Assembly (NCBI GenBank): GCA_016183425.1
Contig: JACPEP010000006.1
Location: 1 to 64,000 of the forward strand
DNA from: Chloroflexota bacterium
GTDB lineage: Bacteria > Chloroflexota > Dehalococcoidia > JACPEP01
DNA length: 64,000 nucleotides
Reading direction: 5' to 3'
In this document: piece after piece, positions 16,028 through 27,391 of the stretch
Layout of the letters: each line of letters begins with the position of its first letter
How positions within the stretch are numbered: position 1 is the stretch's first letter
Program-made: the position numbers and the translations under genes
The notes under the pieces: model-generated
The model's database searches: none
What the model was told of the DNA's origin: nothing
Seen by the model: only the letters and a program-made list of their open reading frames with translations

Positions 16028-17005
16028 CTACTGGGGAGGCAGGGTGAACTCCACCACGTTCCCCTCCGGGTCGTAGCACTTGACACAGCCTCCGCCGGGC
16101 CGGTGCTGGGGAACGTTGACGGTCTTCACCCCGGCCTGGCACAGCTTCTCGTACGTCACCTCCAGGTTCTGGACGTTGAAGGCGATGATGTGGCAGCCGA
16201 TATCGTTCTGTCGCTGCCAGTTGGGGAGGGGTCGTGGCCGGGGGGAGTACCACTTCTTCAGCTCGATGGCGAAGTCTGCCTGAGGCCCTTCGGGAGCCCG
16301 CAGACGGGTCATACGAAAGTGGGTCTCCGGGATGCCGTGGATAGCCTTGTAGTACTGTCGGCCCTCACGGCCCCGCATCTCGGTATCGGTATCGGTCATC
16401 ACCTCCAGGCCCAGGAGCCCCTGGTAAAAGTCCAACATGCGGTAGGTGTCCTGAACGGCGATGGAGGTGTGCTTGATGAAGTCCACCATGGGCGGCTCGG
16501 TGCGCGCCGGCTGGGGTGGCAGTGGTGGAGGCGGGGGCGGCGGGCCACTGGGACGGGCGATGAACTCGCACACGTTCCCCTCCGGGTCGTAGCATTTGAA
16601 GCACCCCGTAATTGTTGTCCACTGGGGGGTGGAGATGAGGGACACCCCTGCCTCCTTCAGTTTGTTGTAGGTCGCCTCTAAGTCGTCCACGAAGAAGGCG
16701 ATGATGTGCAGGCCCAGGTCGCACTGGCGCTGCCAGTCGGGGAAGGGATTGGGAGGGGGGGAGTACCACTTCTTCAGCTCCAGGGCGAATACCTCATGGG
16801 GCTTCTGGGGGCCCTTGAGGCGGGTCATGCGGAAATGAGTCTCCGGCATGGCGTGGATGTTCTTGTAGAACTGCTGGCGCTGGGGATCCCATTGGCTGGT
16901 GTCGTGGTCGGTGATGACCTCTAGTCCCAGGAGGTCCCGGTAGAAGCCCAGCATGGTGTCCGTATCCGCAACGGCAACGGAGGTGTGAGTAAAACGACGA
17001 ATCAT
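16028..17005 (-). CDS. Tandem double-VOC (glyoxalase/dioxygenase-fold) protein, paralogue 1
   Basis: A 325-residue protein made of two vicinal-oxygen-chelate domains (residues ~1-135 and ~172-325) joined by a proline-rich linker (~136-171). Each half keeps the metal ligand pattern: His in the first strand (FTHTSVAV; IKHTSIAV), His in HIIAF, Glu in CEF/VEF. One enzyme active site could therefore form by the two halves pairing. Half 1 is closely similar to the same half of the downstream paralogue at 17083-18066. Reaction unknown; the fold is seen in lyases, isomerases and extradiol dioxygenases. The gene follows its paralogue on the minus strand. Confidence 0.85.
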   Translation of the reverse strand: MIRRFTHTSVAVADTDTMLGFYRDLLGLEVITDHDTSQWDPQRQQFYKNIHAMPETHFRMTRLKGPQKPHEVFALELKKWYSPPPNPFPDWQRQCDLGLHIIAFFVDDLEATYNKLKEAGVSLISTPQWTTITGCFKCYDPEGNVCEFIARPSGPPPPPPPLPPQPARTEPPMVDFIKHTSIAVQDTYRMLDFYQGLLGLEVMTDTDTEMRGREGRQYYKAIHGIPETHFRMTRLRAPEGPQADFAIELKKWYSPRPRPLPNWQRQNDIGCHIIAFNVQNLEVTYEKLCQAGVKTVNVPQHRPGGGCVKCYDPEGNVVEFTLPPQ

Positions 17006-17040
17006 GACTGCCTCCTTCTCCTTTGAAAATAACCGTCCTC

Positions 17041-17078
17041 CCCCAGGCTAAAGCCTAGGGCTACGCTGAAGCCTGGGG
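17041..17078. repeat. Inverted repeat between the two double-VOC genes
   Basis: CCCCAGGCT (17041-17049) pairs with AGCCTGGGG (17070-17078), and the loop repeats a variant of the same words (aagcctagggctac). It follows the stop of the 16028 gene's upstream neighbour, just 4 bp past 17083, and could trim or end that transcript. The word is a common style of intergenic repeat rather than a classic terminator, as there is no U-tract. Confidence 0.45.
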
Positions 17079-17082
17079 CTAC

Positions 17083-18066
17083 TTAGCTCTGCATAGGCTC
17101 GATGAACTCAACCAAATTCCCCTCCGGATCGTAGCACTTGAAGCACCCCACCCCACCCGCGGCGCGCTGGGGTGGAGATACGGTCTTGACCCCGGATCGT
17201 TGCAGCTTCTCATAGATGGGGTCCAGGTCCTTAACCTCGAAGCCTACGATGTGCAATCCCAGGTCGCACTGGCGCTGCCAGTTAGGGAGGGGCCGCGGTG
17301 ATGGAGAGTACCACTTCTTAAGCTCCAGGGCGAAGCTCTCCAGAGGAGGCTCGGGCCCCTTCAGCCGGGTCATGCGGAAGTGGCCCTCGGGCATGCCGTG
17401 GATGTTTTTGAAGAACTGCCTCCGGACAGGCTCCTGCATCTCGGTATCGAAGTCTCGCTGGCTCTCCAGGCCCAGGAGGTCCCGATAGAAGGCCAGCATG
17501 CGGTTGGTGTCGCCGATGGCGATGGAGGTGTGGCGGAAGCAATCCACCAGGGGCGGCTCGCGGCGCGCTGGCTGGGGTGGCAGGGGCAGTGGCGGGGGCG
17601 GCGGGGTGGTGGGGCGAGCGATGAACTCCACCACGTTACCCTCCGGGTCGTAGCATTTGAAGCACCCCACTCCGGGCGCCCACTGGGGAGGGGAGATGGT
17701 GGTTACTCCAGCCTCTTTCACCTTGTTGTAGACTGGTTCCAGGTCGTCCACCAGGAAGGCGATGATGTGGAGACCCAGATCGTTCTGGCGCTGCCAGTCG
17801 GGGAAAGGCCGGGGGGTGGGGGAGTACCAATTCTTCAGCTCCAGGGCAAGTTCGGCGATGGGGGGTTGTGGGCCCTTAAGGCGAATCATGCGGAAGTGGG
17901 TATCCGGCATAGCGTGGATGTTCTTGAAGAACCGCTGGCGCTCTGGCGTTTGCTCCTGGGTGTCAAAATCGGCGATGACCTCTAGACCCAGGAGATCCCG
18001 GTAGAAAGCGAGCATGGAATCAGGGTCCGCGATGGCAACGGAGGTGTGGTTGAAGCGACGGATCAT
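17083..18066 (-). CDS. Tandem double-VOC (glyoxalase/dioxygenase-fold) protein, paralogue 2
   Basis: A 327-residue protein with the same plan as its neighbour: two VOC domains (~1-135, ~172-327) linked by a proline-rich stretch, each with His, His and Glu metal ligands (FNHTSVAI, LHIIAF, VVEFIA; FRHTSIAI, LHIVGF, LVEFIE). The ATG at 18066 has GGAGG upstream (gagggaggaaaagat) and is preferred over a longer 47-codon extension that only reads through the gene upstream. It arose by duplication with the 16028-17005 gene. It lies downstream of a single-domain VOC and a molybdenum hydroxylase, which suggests a shared catabolic or detoxification role, but nothing proves it. Confidence 0.87.
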   Translation of the reverse strand: MIRRFNHTSVAIADPDSMLAFYRDLLGLEVIADFDTQEQTPERQRFFKNIHAMPDTHFRMIRLKGPQPPIAELALELKNWYSPTPRPFPDWQRQNDLGLHIIAFLVDDLEPVYNKVKEAGVTTISPPQWAPGVGCFKCYDPEGNVVEFIARPTTPPPPPLPLPPQPARREPPLVDCFRHTSIAIGDTNRMLAFYRDLLGLESQRDFDTEMQEPVRRQFFKNIHGMPEGHFRMTRLKGPEPPLESFALELKKWYSPSPRPLPNWQRQCDLGLHIVGFEVKDLDPIYEKLQRSGVKTVSPPQRAAGGVGCFKCYDPEGNLVEFIEPMQS

Positions 18067-18094
18067 ATCTTTTCCTCCCTCGACATGAATCGAT

Positions 18095-18556
18095 TTAAGG
18101 CGACCGCATTGGCTGGCTGAATCCGATGACGTTGCCATCGGGGTCATATGCCAGAAGGTTGCCGCCGCCGGTGGGACGGGAAGCGGGTGGGGCGACGAAC
18201 CGGACACCCTTTGCCTTCAACTCCTGGTAGGTAGCCTTTACGTCCTTCACTCGGAAGCTCAGCCTTAAATAACCGACATCCGTCCAGAGGTAGTCCTGGG
18301 GCTTGGGCCGCGACGCAGGCACCTCGTACTGGAGAAGCTCAATGGCCACCGGAGTCTCCTCCACCGCCAGACGAGCGCTACGATAGCGTACCTGCGGCAT
18401 GTTGAACAGATGGGCGTGATACTCTTCTACATCGGGGCGGCCACTACTCTCTGCCCGGTGGACTAGTTTCATACCCAGGAGGTCGCAGTAGAAATGGATA
18501 GAGGTTTCCAGATCCCGGACGCAGATGAGGGTGGCCGTATAGCCTTCCACCACCAT
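18095..18556 (-). CDS. Single-domain VOC-fold protein lacking the metal-ligand triad
   Basis: A 153-residue single VOC module (GYTATLICVRD, FYCDLLGM, YDPDGNVIGF). Where metal-binding VOC enzymes have His, His and Glu, this protein has Thr (TATLICV), Leu (LRLSFRV) and Gly (NVIGFS). It may bind a ligand without metal or serve as a partner subunit. It starts 12 bp after the molybdenum hydroxylase gene and 28 bp before the double-VOC gene, all on the minus strand, in what looks like one operon. Confidence 0.8.
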   Translation of the reverse strand: MVVEGYTATLICVRDLETSIHFYCDLLGMKLVHRAESSGRPDVEEYHAHLFNMPQVRYRSARLAVEETPVAIELLQYEVPASRPKPQDYLWTDVGYLRLSFRVKDVKATYQELKAKGVRFVAPPASRPTGGGNLLAYDPDGNVIGFSQPMRSP

Positions 18557-18568
18557 ATAATCTCCTCC

Positions 18569-21358
<2,790 letters not shown>

Positions 21359-21492
21359 CTCTCTCCTCCGAAGGGACGGGTCTCTGCGAGCCCCCCGATG
21401 ATGCCCCCCATTCTACGCCATGTTGCCTTTAAAGACAAGAAAAAGCGACGGACAAGGCTAAAAGTGCCCAGAATCAGGGGGGCTTAGGCAAC

Positions 21493-21527
21493 AAAAAGGC
21501 CCCGCCCTTATGACCATAAGGGCGGGG
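21493..21527 (-). terminator. Intrinsic terminator of the ribosomal superoperon
   Basis: A 12-bp GC-rich stem (21500-21511 with 21516-21527, GACC loop) is followed on the minus strand by UUUUU (21497-21493). It begins 15 bp after the rpsI stop codon. It separates the ribosomal operon from the molybdenum hydroxylase gene, which continues in the same direction. Confidence 0.85.
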
Positions 21528-21542
21528 CGGGGGGATACGAGA

Positions 21543-21944
21543 TTACCGCTTGGTGTACTGTTTAGCCTTTCGAGCCCGTTTCAGGCCGTATTTCTTGCGC
21601 TCCTTGATCCTGGGGTCCCGGGTCAGCAGACCTGCCTGGCGCAGGAGGGGTCGCAGGGCCTCGTTAGACTTCACCAGGGCCCGGGCGATGCCGTGGGCCA
21701 CGGCCTGGGCCTGGCCGGTCACGCCACCCCCCTCCACCTTGACGGTAACGCTGAACCGATCCGTGGCCTCCGCCACTTTTAGTGGCAATATCACCAGGTT
21801 GCGATGGTCCAGGCGGGGGAAGACTTCCTGGAAGGGCTTGTCGTTGACGAGGACGGTGCCTTTCTTATCGTACAGTCGCACCCGCGCCACCGCCGTCTTT
21901 CTCCGCCCCGTGGCATATAGGTATTCCGTCAACTGCACCTCCAC
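21543..21944 (-). CDS. rpsI: 30S ribosomal protein S9
   Basis: S9 sits in the head of the 30S subunit, and its C-terminal Lys/Arg tail reaches the P-site tRNA. The 133-residue product has YLYATGRRKTAVARVRL at the start, the GGGVTGQAQAVAHGIARAL core, and ends KKYGLKRARKAKQYTKR. It is the last gene of the superoperon, 11 bp after rplM (the usual L13-S9 pair), and is followed by an intrinsic terminator. Confidence 0.96.
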   Translation of the reverse strand: MEVQLTEYLYATGRRKTAVARVRLYDKKGTVLVNDKPFQEVFPRLDHRNLVILPLKVAEATDRFSVTVKVEGGGVTGQAQAVAHGIARALVKSNEALRPLLRQAGLLTRDPRIKERKKYGLKRARKAKQYTKR

Positions 21945-21955
21945 TTATCCAATGA

Positions 21956-22393
21956 CTAAGCCTCCCCCACCGGGACGCCAGAGGCAACCTGAGCCTGGTG
22001 AGGATGCTCGGGGCCGGGGTACACCTTCAACCGGCGGCCCATGGCCCTCCCCATGGGGCTGTGGGGCAACATCCCGGCCACGGCATGCTCGATGACCCGC
22101 CCGGGAAACCTCTGCATCATTTCCGAGAGATGGATGTTCTTCAGGCCGCCCGGGTACTGAGTATGGCGATAATAACTTTTCTGTTCCAGCTTATTTCCGG
22201 TCACCTGAACCTGGGCGGCGTTGATGACGATGACGTAGTCCCCCATATCCAAATGGGGGGTATAGGTGGCTTTGTGCTTTCCCTTCAGCAACTGGGCCAC
22301 CTCTGAGGCGAGGCGCCCCAACGCTTTCTCAGAGGCATCCACCACGTGCCATTGGCGCTGGATCTGGCTCTTCTTCAGGCTAAAAGTCTTCAA
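21956..22393 (-). CDS. rplM: 50S ribosomal protein L13
   Basis: The 145-residue protein has the L13 pattern ([52 protein letters not shown]). L13 is an early 50S assembly protein. Its 5' end overlaps the 3' end of truA by 14 bp, suggesting coupling, and rpsI follows. The L13-S9 pair placed directly behind truA and rplQ is a common arrangement in Gram-positive-type genomes. Confidence 0.96.
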   Translation of the reverse strand: MKTFSLKKSQIQRQWHVVDASEKALGRLASEVAQLLKGKHKATYTPHLDMGDYVIVINAAQVQVTGNKLEQKSYYRHTQYPGGLKNIHLSEMMQRFPGRVIEHAVAGMLPHSPMGRAMGRRLKVYPGPEHPHQAQVASGVPVGEA

Positions 22394-23171
22394 TGCGCAG
22401 CTCCCCTAAAGGGCGGTCGTAGCTCACCTTCATCAGACAAAGGCCCTGAGCCGGTGCCGTGGGCCCAGCCATACCCGGTCGGCCGCTCTCGGCCATCCTC
22501 TGGAAGTCGCCGACCTCCATCTTGCCCTGTCCCACCTTTACCAGAGCCCCTACCGTTCTTCGTACCTGGAGGGGCAAGAAGGCATTAGCCTCCATGTCGA
22601 AGAGAACCATCTCCCCTTTTCGCAGCACATTAGCCCGTAACACGGTGCGTCGGGTGCTGGCCTCTGTTTTCAGGGGCGAGGCAAAGGGGGCGAAGTCATG
22701 TTCCCCCTCCAGGATGCCCGCCGCCAGGGCCATGGCATCCACGTTCAAAGGCTGGGGGACGTGGTAGCTCTGCCTCTTACCCAGTGGAGACCGGGATTTC
22801 CGGTTCAGGATGGTGTATCGGTAATGGCGACTTCGTGCCTCACGGCGAGGGTCGAAGCCCGCCCTAACGACGAAGGCCTCCACCACGGCCACATCCCCAG
22901 GCAGGTAGAAGTTCAAGGCGCGGGTCATCCCGGAGGAGGAAAGGTGGCTATGGGAGTCAAAGGCCACCACTTGGCCCTTGGCGTGAACGCCAGCGTCGGT
23001 GCGGCCGGAGGCCGCCAGGTGAACCCTTTCTCCCGTCACCCTGGCCACCACCTCTTTCAACACCCCCTGCACCGTGGGCAGGCCGGGCTGCGCCTGAAAG
23101 CCATGATACTCTGTGCCATCGTATTCCACGACCAGAGCCCACCGATGCTCTGACCCATCTCCTGGCTCCAT
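22380..23171 (-). CDS. truA: tRNA pseudouridine(38-40) synthase
   Basis: TruA isomerises uridines 38-40 in the tRNA anticodon arm. The 263-residue protein has the catalytic Asp in GRTDAGVHA (near residue 60), an N-terminal [14 protein letters not shown] and the family's [14 protein letters not shown] helix. It lies between rplQ (12 bp gap) and rplM (14-bp overlap) in the ribosomal operon, as in many Firmicutes. Confidence 0.95.
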   Translation of the reverse strand: MEPGDGSEHRWALVVEYDGTEYHGFQAQPGLPTVQGVLKEVVARVTGERVHLAASGRTDAGVHAKGQVVAFDSHSHLSSSGMTRALNFYLPGDVAVVEAFVVRAGFDPRREARSRHYRYTILNRKSRSPLGKRQSYHVPQPLNVDAMALAAGILEGEHDFAPFASPLKTEASTRRTVLRANVLRKGEMVLFDMEANAFLPLQVRRTVGALVKVGQGKMEVGDFQRMAESGRPGMAGPTAPAQGLCLMKVSYDRPLGELRIEDF

Positions 23172-23183
23172 CTCAAAGTGGGA

Positions 23184-23543
23184 CTAATCCTCCTTCACCA
23201 GCTCCAGTTGCGCCATAGGTGCCCCGTCCCCCTGACGGGGTCCCAGCTTAAAGATGGCGGTGTAGCCGCCCGTACGCTGAGCGTATCGTTGGGCCAGGTC
23301 ATCAAAGACCTTTTTGGCCACCGTTTTATCGGTGACAAAGGAGAGGCAGTGGCGTCTCGCCGCCAGGGTGCCATCCTTCCCCAGGGTGATAACCTTTTCC
23401 GCCAACGGGCGCACCTCTTTGGCCTTGGCCTCTGTGGTCACGATCTTTTCATAACGCAACAGGTCGGTCACCAGGTTGCGATACATGAGCATCCGATGCC
23501 CCGTGGGCCGGTCCAGTTTTCTACCGGCTACCCGGTGTCTCAT
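23184..23543 (-). CDS. rplQ: 50S ribosomal protein L17
   Basis: A 119-residue L17 with the diagnostic [29 protein letters not shown] start written here in part ([22 protein letters not shown]) and [13 protein letters not shown]. It helps organise the area near the exit tunnel. It follows rpoA with a 30-bp gap, the standard alpha-operon order. Confidence 0.96.
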   Translation of the reverse strand: MRHRVAGRKLDRPTGHRMLMYRNLVTDLLRYEKIVTTEAKAKEVRPLAEKVITLGKDGTLAARRHCLSFVTDKTVAKKVFDDLAQRYAQRTGGYTAIFKLGPRQGDGAPMAQLELVKED

Positions 23544-23573
23544 GCTTCGTGACCAGACGCAGAGACCGCTCTG

Positions 23574-24665
23574 TTACTCATCATCACCGTCATCCTCTTC
23601 ATCCTCTGCCTCGTATACTTTCTTCCCCAACTCTTCTTCTATCACGGAGTAGACGTCCTCTTCCATGCCCTCTTTCTGTTCTTCTGTGGGCTCTCTCTTG
23701 GGGAAGGGCACCGGTGCCTTTGGCGCCGGCGCTATGTATCCCAGCTGCTCCAGACGCTGGCGTAGCTCGTCCAAGGATTTCTGTCCGAAGTTTTTTACCG
23801 CCAGGAGGTCCTCCTCACTCATCTCCAGGATTTCCCCAATCTTGGTGATGCCCTCTCGCCGGAGACAGTTATAAGCGCGGGCGGAGAGACCCAAGGCCTC
23901 GATGGGAGTGTCATACCGTTCCCGAGATATAGTTCCCATGCGGAGACGGTGCTTTTCCGTAATGCTGGAGATGCCTCGCCCCGTTTGGGCGAAGATAGAG
24001 AAATAGCTTATGAGGACCTCGGCGCTTTGGTTTATGGCCTCCGCCGGCTGTATCGTGCCGTCGGTCCACACTTCCAGTACCAGCCGGTCATAGTTGGTCA
24101 CCTGGCCGACCCGGGTGTGCTCCACCGTATAATTCACCTTCCTCACCGGACTGAAGATGGCATCCACCGGTATCACTCCGATGGGTAAACCATCGCTCTG
24201 GCTGGCGGGAACGTATCCTTTGCCCGTTTCCACGTTGAACTCCACCCTGAGAACGGCTTCTTGGGCGTCCAGGGTGGCCAAATGAAGCTCCGGGTTGATT
24301 ATCTCGTAGTCGACGCTGGGGGTGATATCGGCGGCGGAGACCTTGCCCTCCCCATCCGCCTCTAAATACATTTTGCCCGGTCGGTCGGTGAGGGGGCGGA
24401 GACGCAGTTGTTTCACGTTAAGAAGGAAGGAGGTAACGTCCTCCTTCATGTGGGGAACGGTGGAGAACTCGTGAAGCACGCCATCGATGCGAATCCAGGT
24501 CACGGCGGCACCTGTCAATGAGCTGAGCAGGGTACGCCGCAGGGCGTTGCCCAAGGTGACGCCGAAGCCAGCCTCCAAGGGTTCCACTACGAAGCGGCCG
24601 TAGTTGGCCCTGGTGGCCACACACTCTATTTTAGGGGTGACTGACATCTTGGTAATCAAAGCCAT
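23574..24665 (-). CDS. rpoA: RNA polymerase alpha subunit
   Basis: Alpha scaffolds RNA polymerase assembly and contacts UP elements and activators. The protein has the N-terminal dimerisation domain (PLEAGFGVTLGNALRRTLLSS), a linker, and the C-terminal domain with helix-hairpin-helix motifs (LSARAYNCLRREGI, KSLDELRQRL), then an acidic tail. I chose the ATG at 24665 (363 residues). A GGGAGG lies almost against it, so a GTG at 24689 or the ATG at 24647 could be the true start. It sits between rpsD and rplQ. Confidence 0.94.
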   Translation of the reverse strand: MALITKMSVTPKIECVATRANYGRFVVEPLEAGFGVTLGNALRRTLLSSLTGAAVTWIRIDGVLHEFSTVPHMKEDVTSFLLNVKQLRLRPLTDRPGKMYLEADGEGKVSAADITPSVDYEIINPELHLATLDAQEAVLRVEFNVETGKGYVPASQSDGLPIGVIPVDAIFSPVRKVNYTVEHTRVGQVTNYDRLVLEVWTDGTIQPAEAINQSAEVLISYFSIFAQTGRGISSITEKHRLRMGTISRERYDTPIEALGLSARAYNCLRREGITKIGEILEMSEEDLLAVKNFGQKSLDELRQRLEQLGYIAPAPKAPVPFPKREPTEEQKEGMEEDVYSVIEEELGKKVYEAEDEEDDGDDE

Positions 24666-24694
24666 ACCTCCCGAAGGCGTTTTTTCCACCTTCT

Positions 24695-25321
24695 TTACCG
24701 GGAGTAATACTCGGTGATAAGCTGCTCATTGATACGATAGTCCACATCGCTGCGGCTGGGTAGGGTTATCACCCGCCCCACCATTTCATCGACGTTCAAG
24801 CTAAGCCAAGGGGGTATATTCTTGGCGGTAATCTCCTTGGCGGCCATCTTGAAATATTCCGTCTCCTTGCTTTTCGCTACCCAGGAGATGACATCCCCCT
24901 CTTTCACTATATAAGAGGAGATGTCAGTCTTGCGGCCATTGACCTGGCAGTGGCCATGGTTCACCAGTTGCCGGGCCTGCTTGCGGGAATCGGCGAAGCC
25001 CAGGCGGTAGGTTACGTTGTCCAGGCGACGCTCCAGGATTTGAAGTAGGTTTTCGCCGGTAATGCCGGGGCGGCGCTGAGCTTCAGCGAAGTGGCGCCGA
25101 AATTGGGCCTCCAGGACGCCGTAGATGAAGCGGGATTTCTGCTTTTCTTTGAGTTGGAGACCCCGCTCCGAGAGCTTGCGACGCCGCTGGGGGCGGCCTC
25201 CGGGGGGAACGGCGCGCCGTTCCACGGCGCACTTGGGGCCAAAGCAGCGCTCTCCCTTCAGAAAAAGCTTCTCACTCATACGCCGGCACAGCCGACAGAC
25301 GGAACCAGTATAGCGGGCCAT
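24695..25321 (-). CDS. rpsD: 30S ribosomal protein S4, zinc-binding form
   Basis: S4 nucleates 16S rRNA assembly and represses its own operon in E. coli. The 208-residue protein keeps four N-terminal cysteines (CRLC, CFGPKC) forming the zinc-type S4, and a typical S4 RNA-binding domain ([27 protein letters not shown]). It starts 74 bp after rpsK, a gap that could hold a regulatory structure, though I see only a weak AT-rich hairpin there. Confidence 0.96.
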   Translation of the reverse strand: MARYTGSVCRLCRRMSEKLFLKGERCFGPKCAVERRAVPPGGRPQRRRKLSERGLQLKEKQKSRFIYGVLEAQFRRHFAEAQRRPGITGENLLQILERRLDNVTYRLGFADSRKQARQLVNHGHCQVNGRKTDISSYIVKEGDVISWVAKSKETEYFKMAAKEITAKNIPPWLSLNVDEMVGRVITLPSRSDVDYRINEQLITEYYSR

Positions 25322-25395
25322 CTTTCTCCTGCCTTAATCCTTCACCACAAACAGTTGCGATACTCCTTAAAAAATAACCTTTTAGGATACCAAGA

Positions 25396-25788
25396 CTACA
25401 CGCGGCGCCTTTTGGGGGGACGGCAGCCATTGTGGGGGAGGGGGGTAACATCCCGAATGCTGAGCACCGATAACCCCGCCGATTGAAGGGCCCTTATGGC
25501 CGCCTCTCGCCCGCTGCCCGGTCCTTTGACCAAAACTTCCACCTGGCGCATCCCGTGCTCCATAGCTCGCTTGGCAGCATCCTCCGCTGTCATTTGGGCA
25601 GCAAAGGGGGTGCTCTTTCGAGAGCCTTTGAAGCCCGCCGCGCCGGCGCTACGCCAGCTAATAACATTGCCCTGAGGGTCGGTTATGGTGACCAGGGTAT
25701 TGTTGAAGGTGGATTGAACATAAGCCCGACCTCGGGGCACCAGCTTTCGCTCGCGCCGTCTGACCCTGGTTCGTTTTTCCTTGGCCAT
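25396..25788 (-). CDS. rpsK: 30S ribosomal protein S11
   Basis: The 130-residue S11 carries [34 protein letters not shown] and the C-terminal [12 protein letters not shown]. It lies on the 30S platform near the decoding of mRNA upstream of the P site. The order rpmJ-rpsM-rpsK-rpsD-rpoA-rplQ is the classical alpha operon. The gene starts 19 bp after rpsM. Confidence 0.96.
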   Translation of the reverse strand: MAKEKRTRVRRRERKLVPRGRAYVQSTFNNTLVTITDPQGNVISWRSAGAAGFKGSRKSTPFAAQMTAEDAAKRAMEHGMRQVEVLVKGPGSGREAAIRALQSAGLSVLSIRDVTPLPHNGCRPPKRRRV

Positions 25789-25807
25789 AGTCTCCCCCTC
25801 TCACAAA

Positions 25808-26191
25808 CTACTTTTTGGTCACAGAGCGTCGTCGTCCGGCCACCGTCTTGCGGCCACCCCGCTTGGTTCGAGCGTTGGTTCGGGTGCGCTGTCCTCGAGA
25901 CGGTAGGCCGCGGCGGTGCCTCATCCCCCGATAGCTGCCGATCTCTATCAGGCGCTGAACGTTGCCATTGACTTCCCGTCGCAGGTCTCCCTCCACGGTA
26001 TACTCGTGCTCGATGATCCTCTGAAGGCGGCTGATCTCATCCTCTGTCAAGTCCCGAACTCGGGTATCTGGGCTCACCTTGGCCTGGCCCAGTATGTGCT
26101 GGCTGTTGGTGACTCCAATGCCATATATGTAGCGCAGTCCCACCTCCACCCGTTTATCCCGAGGGATGTCCACTCCGGCGATTCGTGCCAT
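25808..26191 (-). CDS. rpsM: 30S ribosomal protein S13
   Basis: A 127-residue S13 ([25 protein letters not shown] at the start, [24 protein letters not shown]-like tail). It bridges the 30S head to the 50S subunit and touches the P-site tRNA. It follows rpmJ by 23 bp and precedes rpsK by 19 bp. Length and termini are normal. Confidence 0.96.
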   Translation of the reverse strand: MARIAGVDIPRDKRVEVGLRYIYGIGVTNSQHILGQAKVSPDTRVRDLTEDEISRLQRIIEHEYTVEGDLRREVNGNVQRLIEIGSYRGMRHRRGLPSRGQRTRTNARTKRGGRKTVAGRRRSVTKK

Positions 26192-26214
26192 TGTTTACCT
26201 CCTCTTTCCTCAGG

Positions 26215-26328
26215 CTACCCCTGGCGCTGTTTGTGTTTGGGGTTCTCGCAGGTGACCCAAACCACGCCGTGGCGCCGCACAATCCTGCACTTTTCGCAGC
26301 GCACTTTGACCGATGCGCGAACCTTCAT
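26215..26328 (-). CDS. rpmJ: 50S ribosomal protein L36, zinc-ribbon form
   Basis: A short gene easily missed: the minus-strand frame from the ATG at 26328 gives 37 residues, [17 protein letters not shown]... with a C-terminal ...[11 protein letters not shown]. The Cys-x2-Cys and later Cys plus His form the zinc site of the ancestral (C+) L36. It lies between infA and rpsM, its conserved position. Confidence 0.93.
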   Translation of the reverse strand: MKVRASVKVRCEKCRIVRRHGVVWVTCENPKHKQRQG

Positions 26329-26340
26329 CGCTCCTACTTT

Positions 26341-26559
26341 CTACTTGAACCGGTAGGTAATGCGGCCTCGGGCGAGATCGTAAGGGGAGAGCTCCACCAG
26401 CACCCGATCCCCCGGCAAGATACGAATGAAATGGAGGCGGATCTTGCCCGAGGCATGGGCCAGCACCTTATGTCCATTGGCCAGCTCGACACGGAACATG
26501 GCGTTGGGCAAGGCCTCGGTAACGGCACCCTCCACCTCTATAGCCTCTTTTTTAGCCAT
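26341..26559 (-). CDS. infA: Translation initiation factor IF-1
   Basis: IF-1 occupies the A site during initiation. The 72-residue S1-like OB-fold protein reads [19 protein letters not shown]...[18 protein letters not shown]...[11 protein letters not shown] and ends TYRFK, normal for the family. It sits between map and rpmJ, the standard arrangement. Confidence 0.96.
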   Translation of the reverse strand: MAKKEAIEVEGAVTEALPNAMFRVELANGHKVLAHASGKIRLHFIRILPGDRVLVELSPYDLARGRITYRFK

Positions 26560-26593
26560 TCAGTCTTACTTAGCTCTCCTTAAGGAGCATCTT

Positions 26594-27385
26594 TTAGAGA
26601 CGGGTCAATATCTCCGCCTCACCATCGGTTATGGCGATGGTGTGCTCAAAGTGGGCGGAGAGACTGCCGTCGGCGGTGACCACCGTCCACCGGTCTTCCT
26701 TGACTCGGGTGCGCCAGCCGCCGGCGTTTACCATGGGCTCCAAGGCGAGGGCCATGCCCTTACGCAGCCGGGGTCCGGTTCCCCTCTCTCCGAAGTTAGG
26801 CACCTGGGGCTCCTCGTGCATCTGGCGTCCGATGCCATGCCCCACGTACTCTCGCACTATAGAGAAGCCCCGGGATTCCACATATTCCTGAATGGCGGCC
26901 GATATGTCTCCCAGCCAGGCTCCGCCCCGGGCGGCGGCGATGCCGGCGTCCAGGGCCCCCTGGGTTACCTCGATCAGCCTTCGAGCTCTGGGGCCGATCT
27001 TGCCCACTCCCACTGTCGTCGCCCCATCTCCCTGAAAGCCATCCACGATTGTCCCCATGTCCAGAGCCACGATGTCCCCTTCCTTCAGCACCCGGGGGCC
27101 GGGTATGCCGTGGACAATCTCATCGTTGATGGAGACGCACAGCGAGGCGGGGTAGCCCCGATAGCCTTTAAAACTGGAGAGGGCGCCCTGCCTCTTTAGC
27201 TCCTCCTGGGTTATCGTCTCTAGCTCTGCCGTCACCAGGCCTGGCCTTACCTCCTTTACCAGGCGGGCCAGTATGGCGGCCACTATCTGCCCCGCCCGGC
27301 GCATCACCGCCAGCTCTTCCGGCGACTTGATAACTATCGCCCGCTCCGCGGCTACAGAAAGGGGAACACTCTTACTCACATCCAT
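26594..27385 (-). CDS. map: Methionine aminopeptidase, type I
   Basis: The enzyme removes the initiator Met from new proteins. The 263-residue protein has the pita-bread fold metal ligands: ALDMGTIVDG (Asp), GDGATTVG (Asp), HGIGRQMHEEP (His), GMALALEPM (Glu) and FEHTIAIT (Glu). The ATG at 27385 adds a ~16-residue N-terminal extension relative to short relatives; the ribosome-binding site is weak. It begins 6 bp after adk and is translationally close to infA. Confidence 0.95.
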   Translation of the reverse strand: MDVSKSVPLSVAAERAIVIKSPEELAVMRRAGQIVAAILARLVKEVRPGLVTAELETITQEELKRQGALSSFKGYRGYPASLCVSINDEIVHGIPGPRVLKEGDIVALDMGTIVDGFQGDGATTVGVGKIGPRARRLIEVTQGALDAGIAAARGGAWLGDISAAIQEYVESRGFSIVREYVGHGIGRQMHEEPQVPNFGERGTGPRLRKGMALALEPMVNAGGWRTRVKEDRWTVVTADGSLSAHFEHTIAITDGEAEILTRL

Positions 27386-27391
27386 GTCACT

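Noticed and set aside
24409-24424. parS-like half site in rpoA (TGTTTCACGT...)
   Set aside because: Only the left half and a few right-hand bases match; three mismatches remove the palindrome, unlike 52310-52325.
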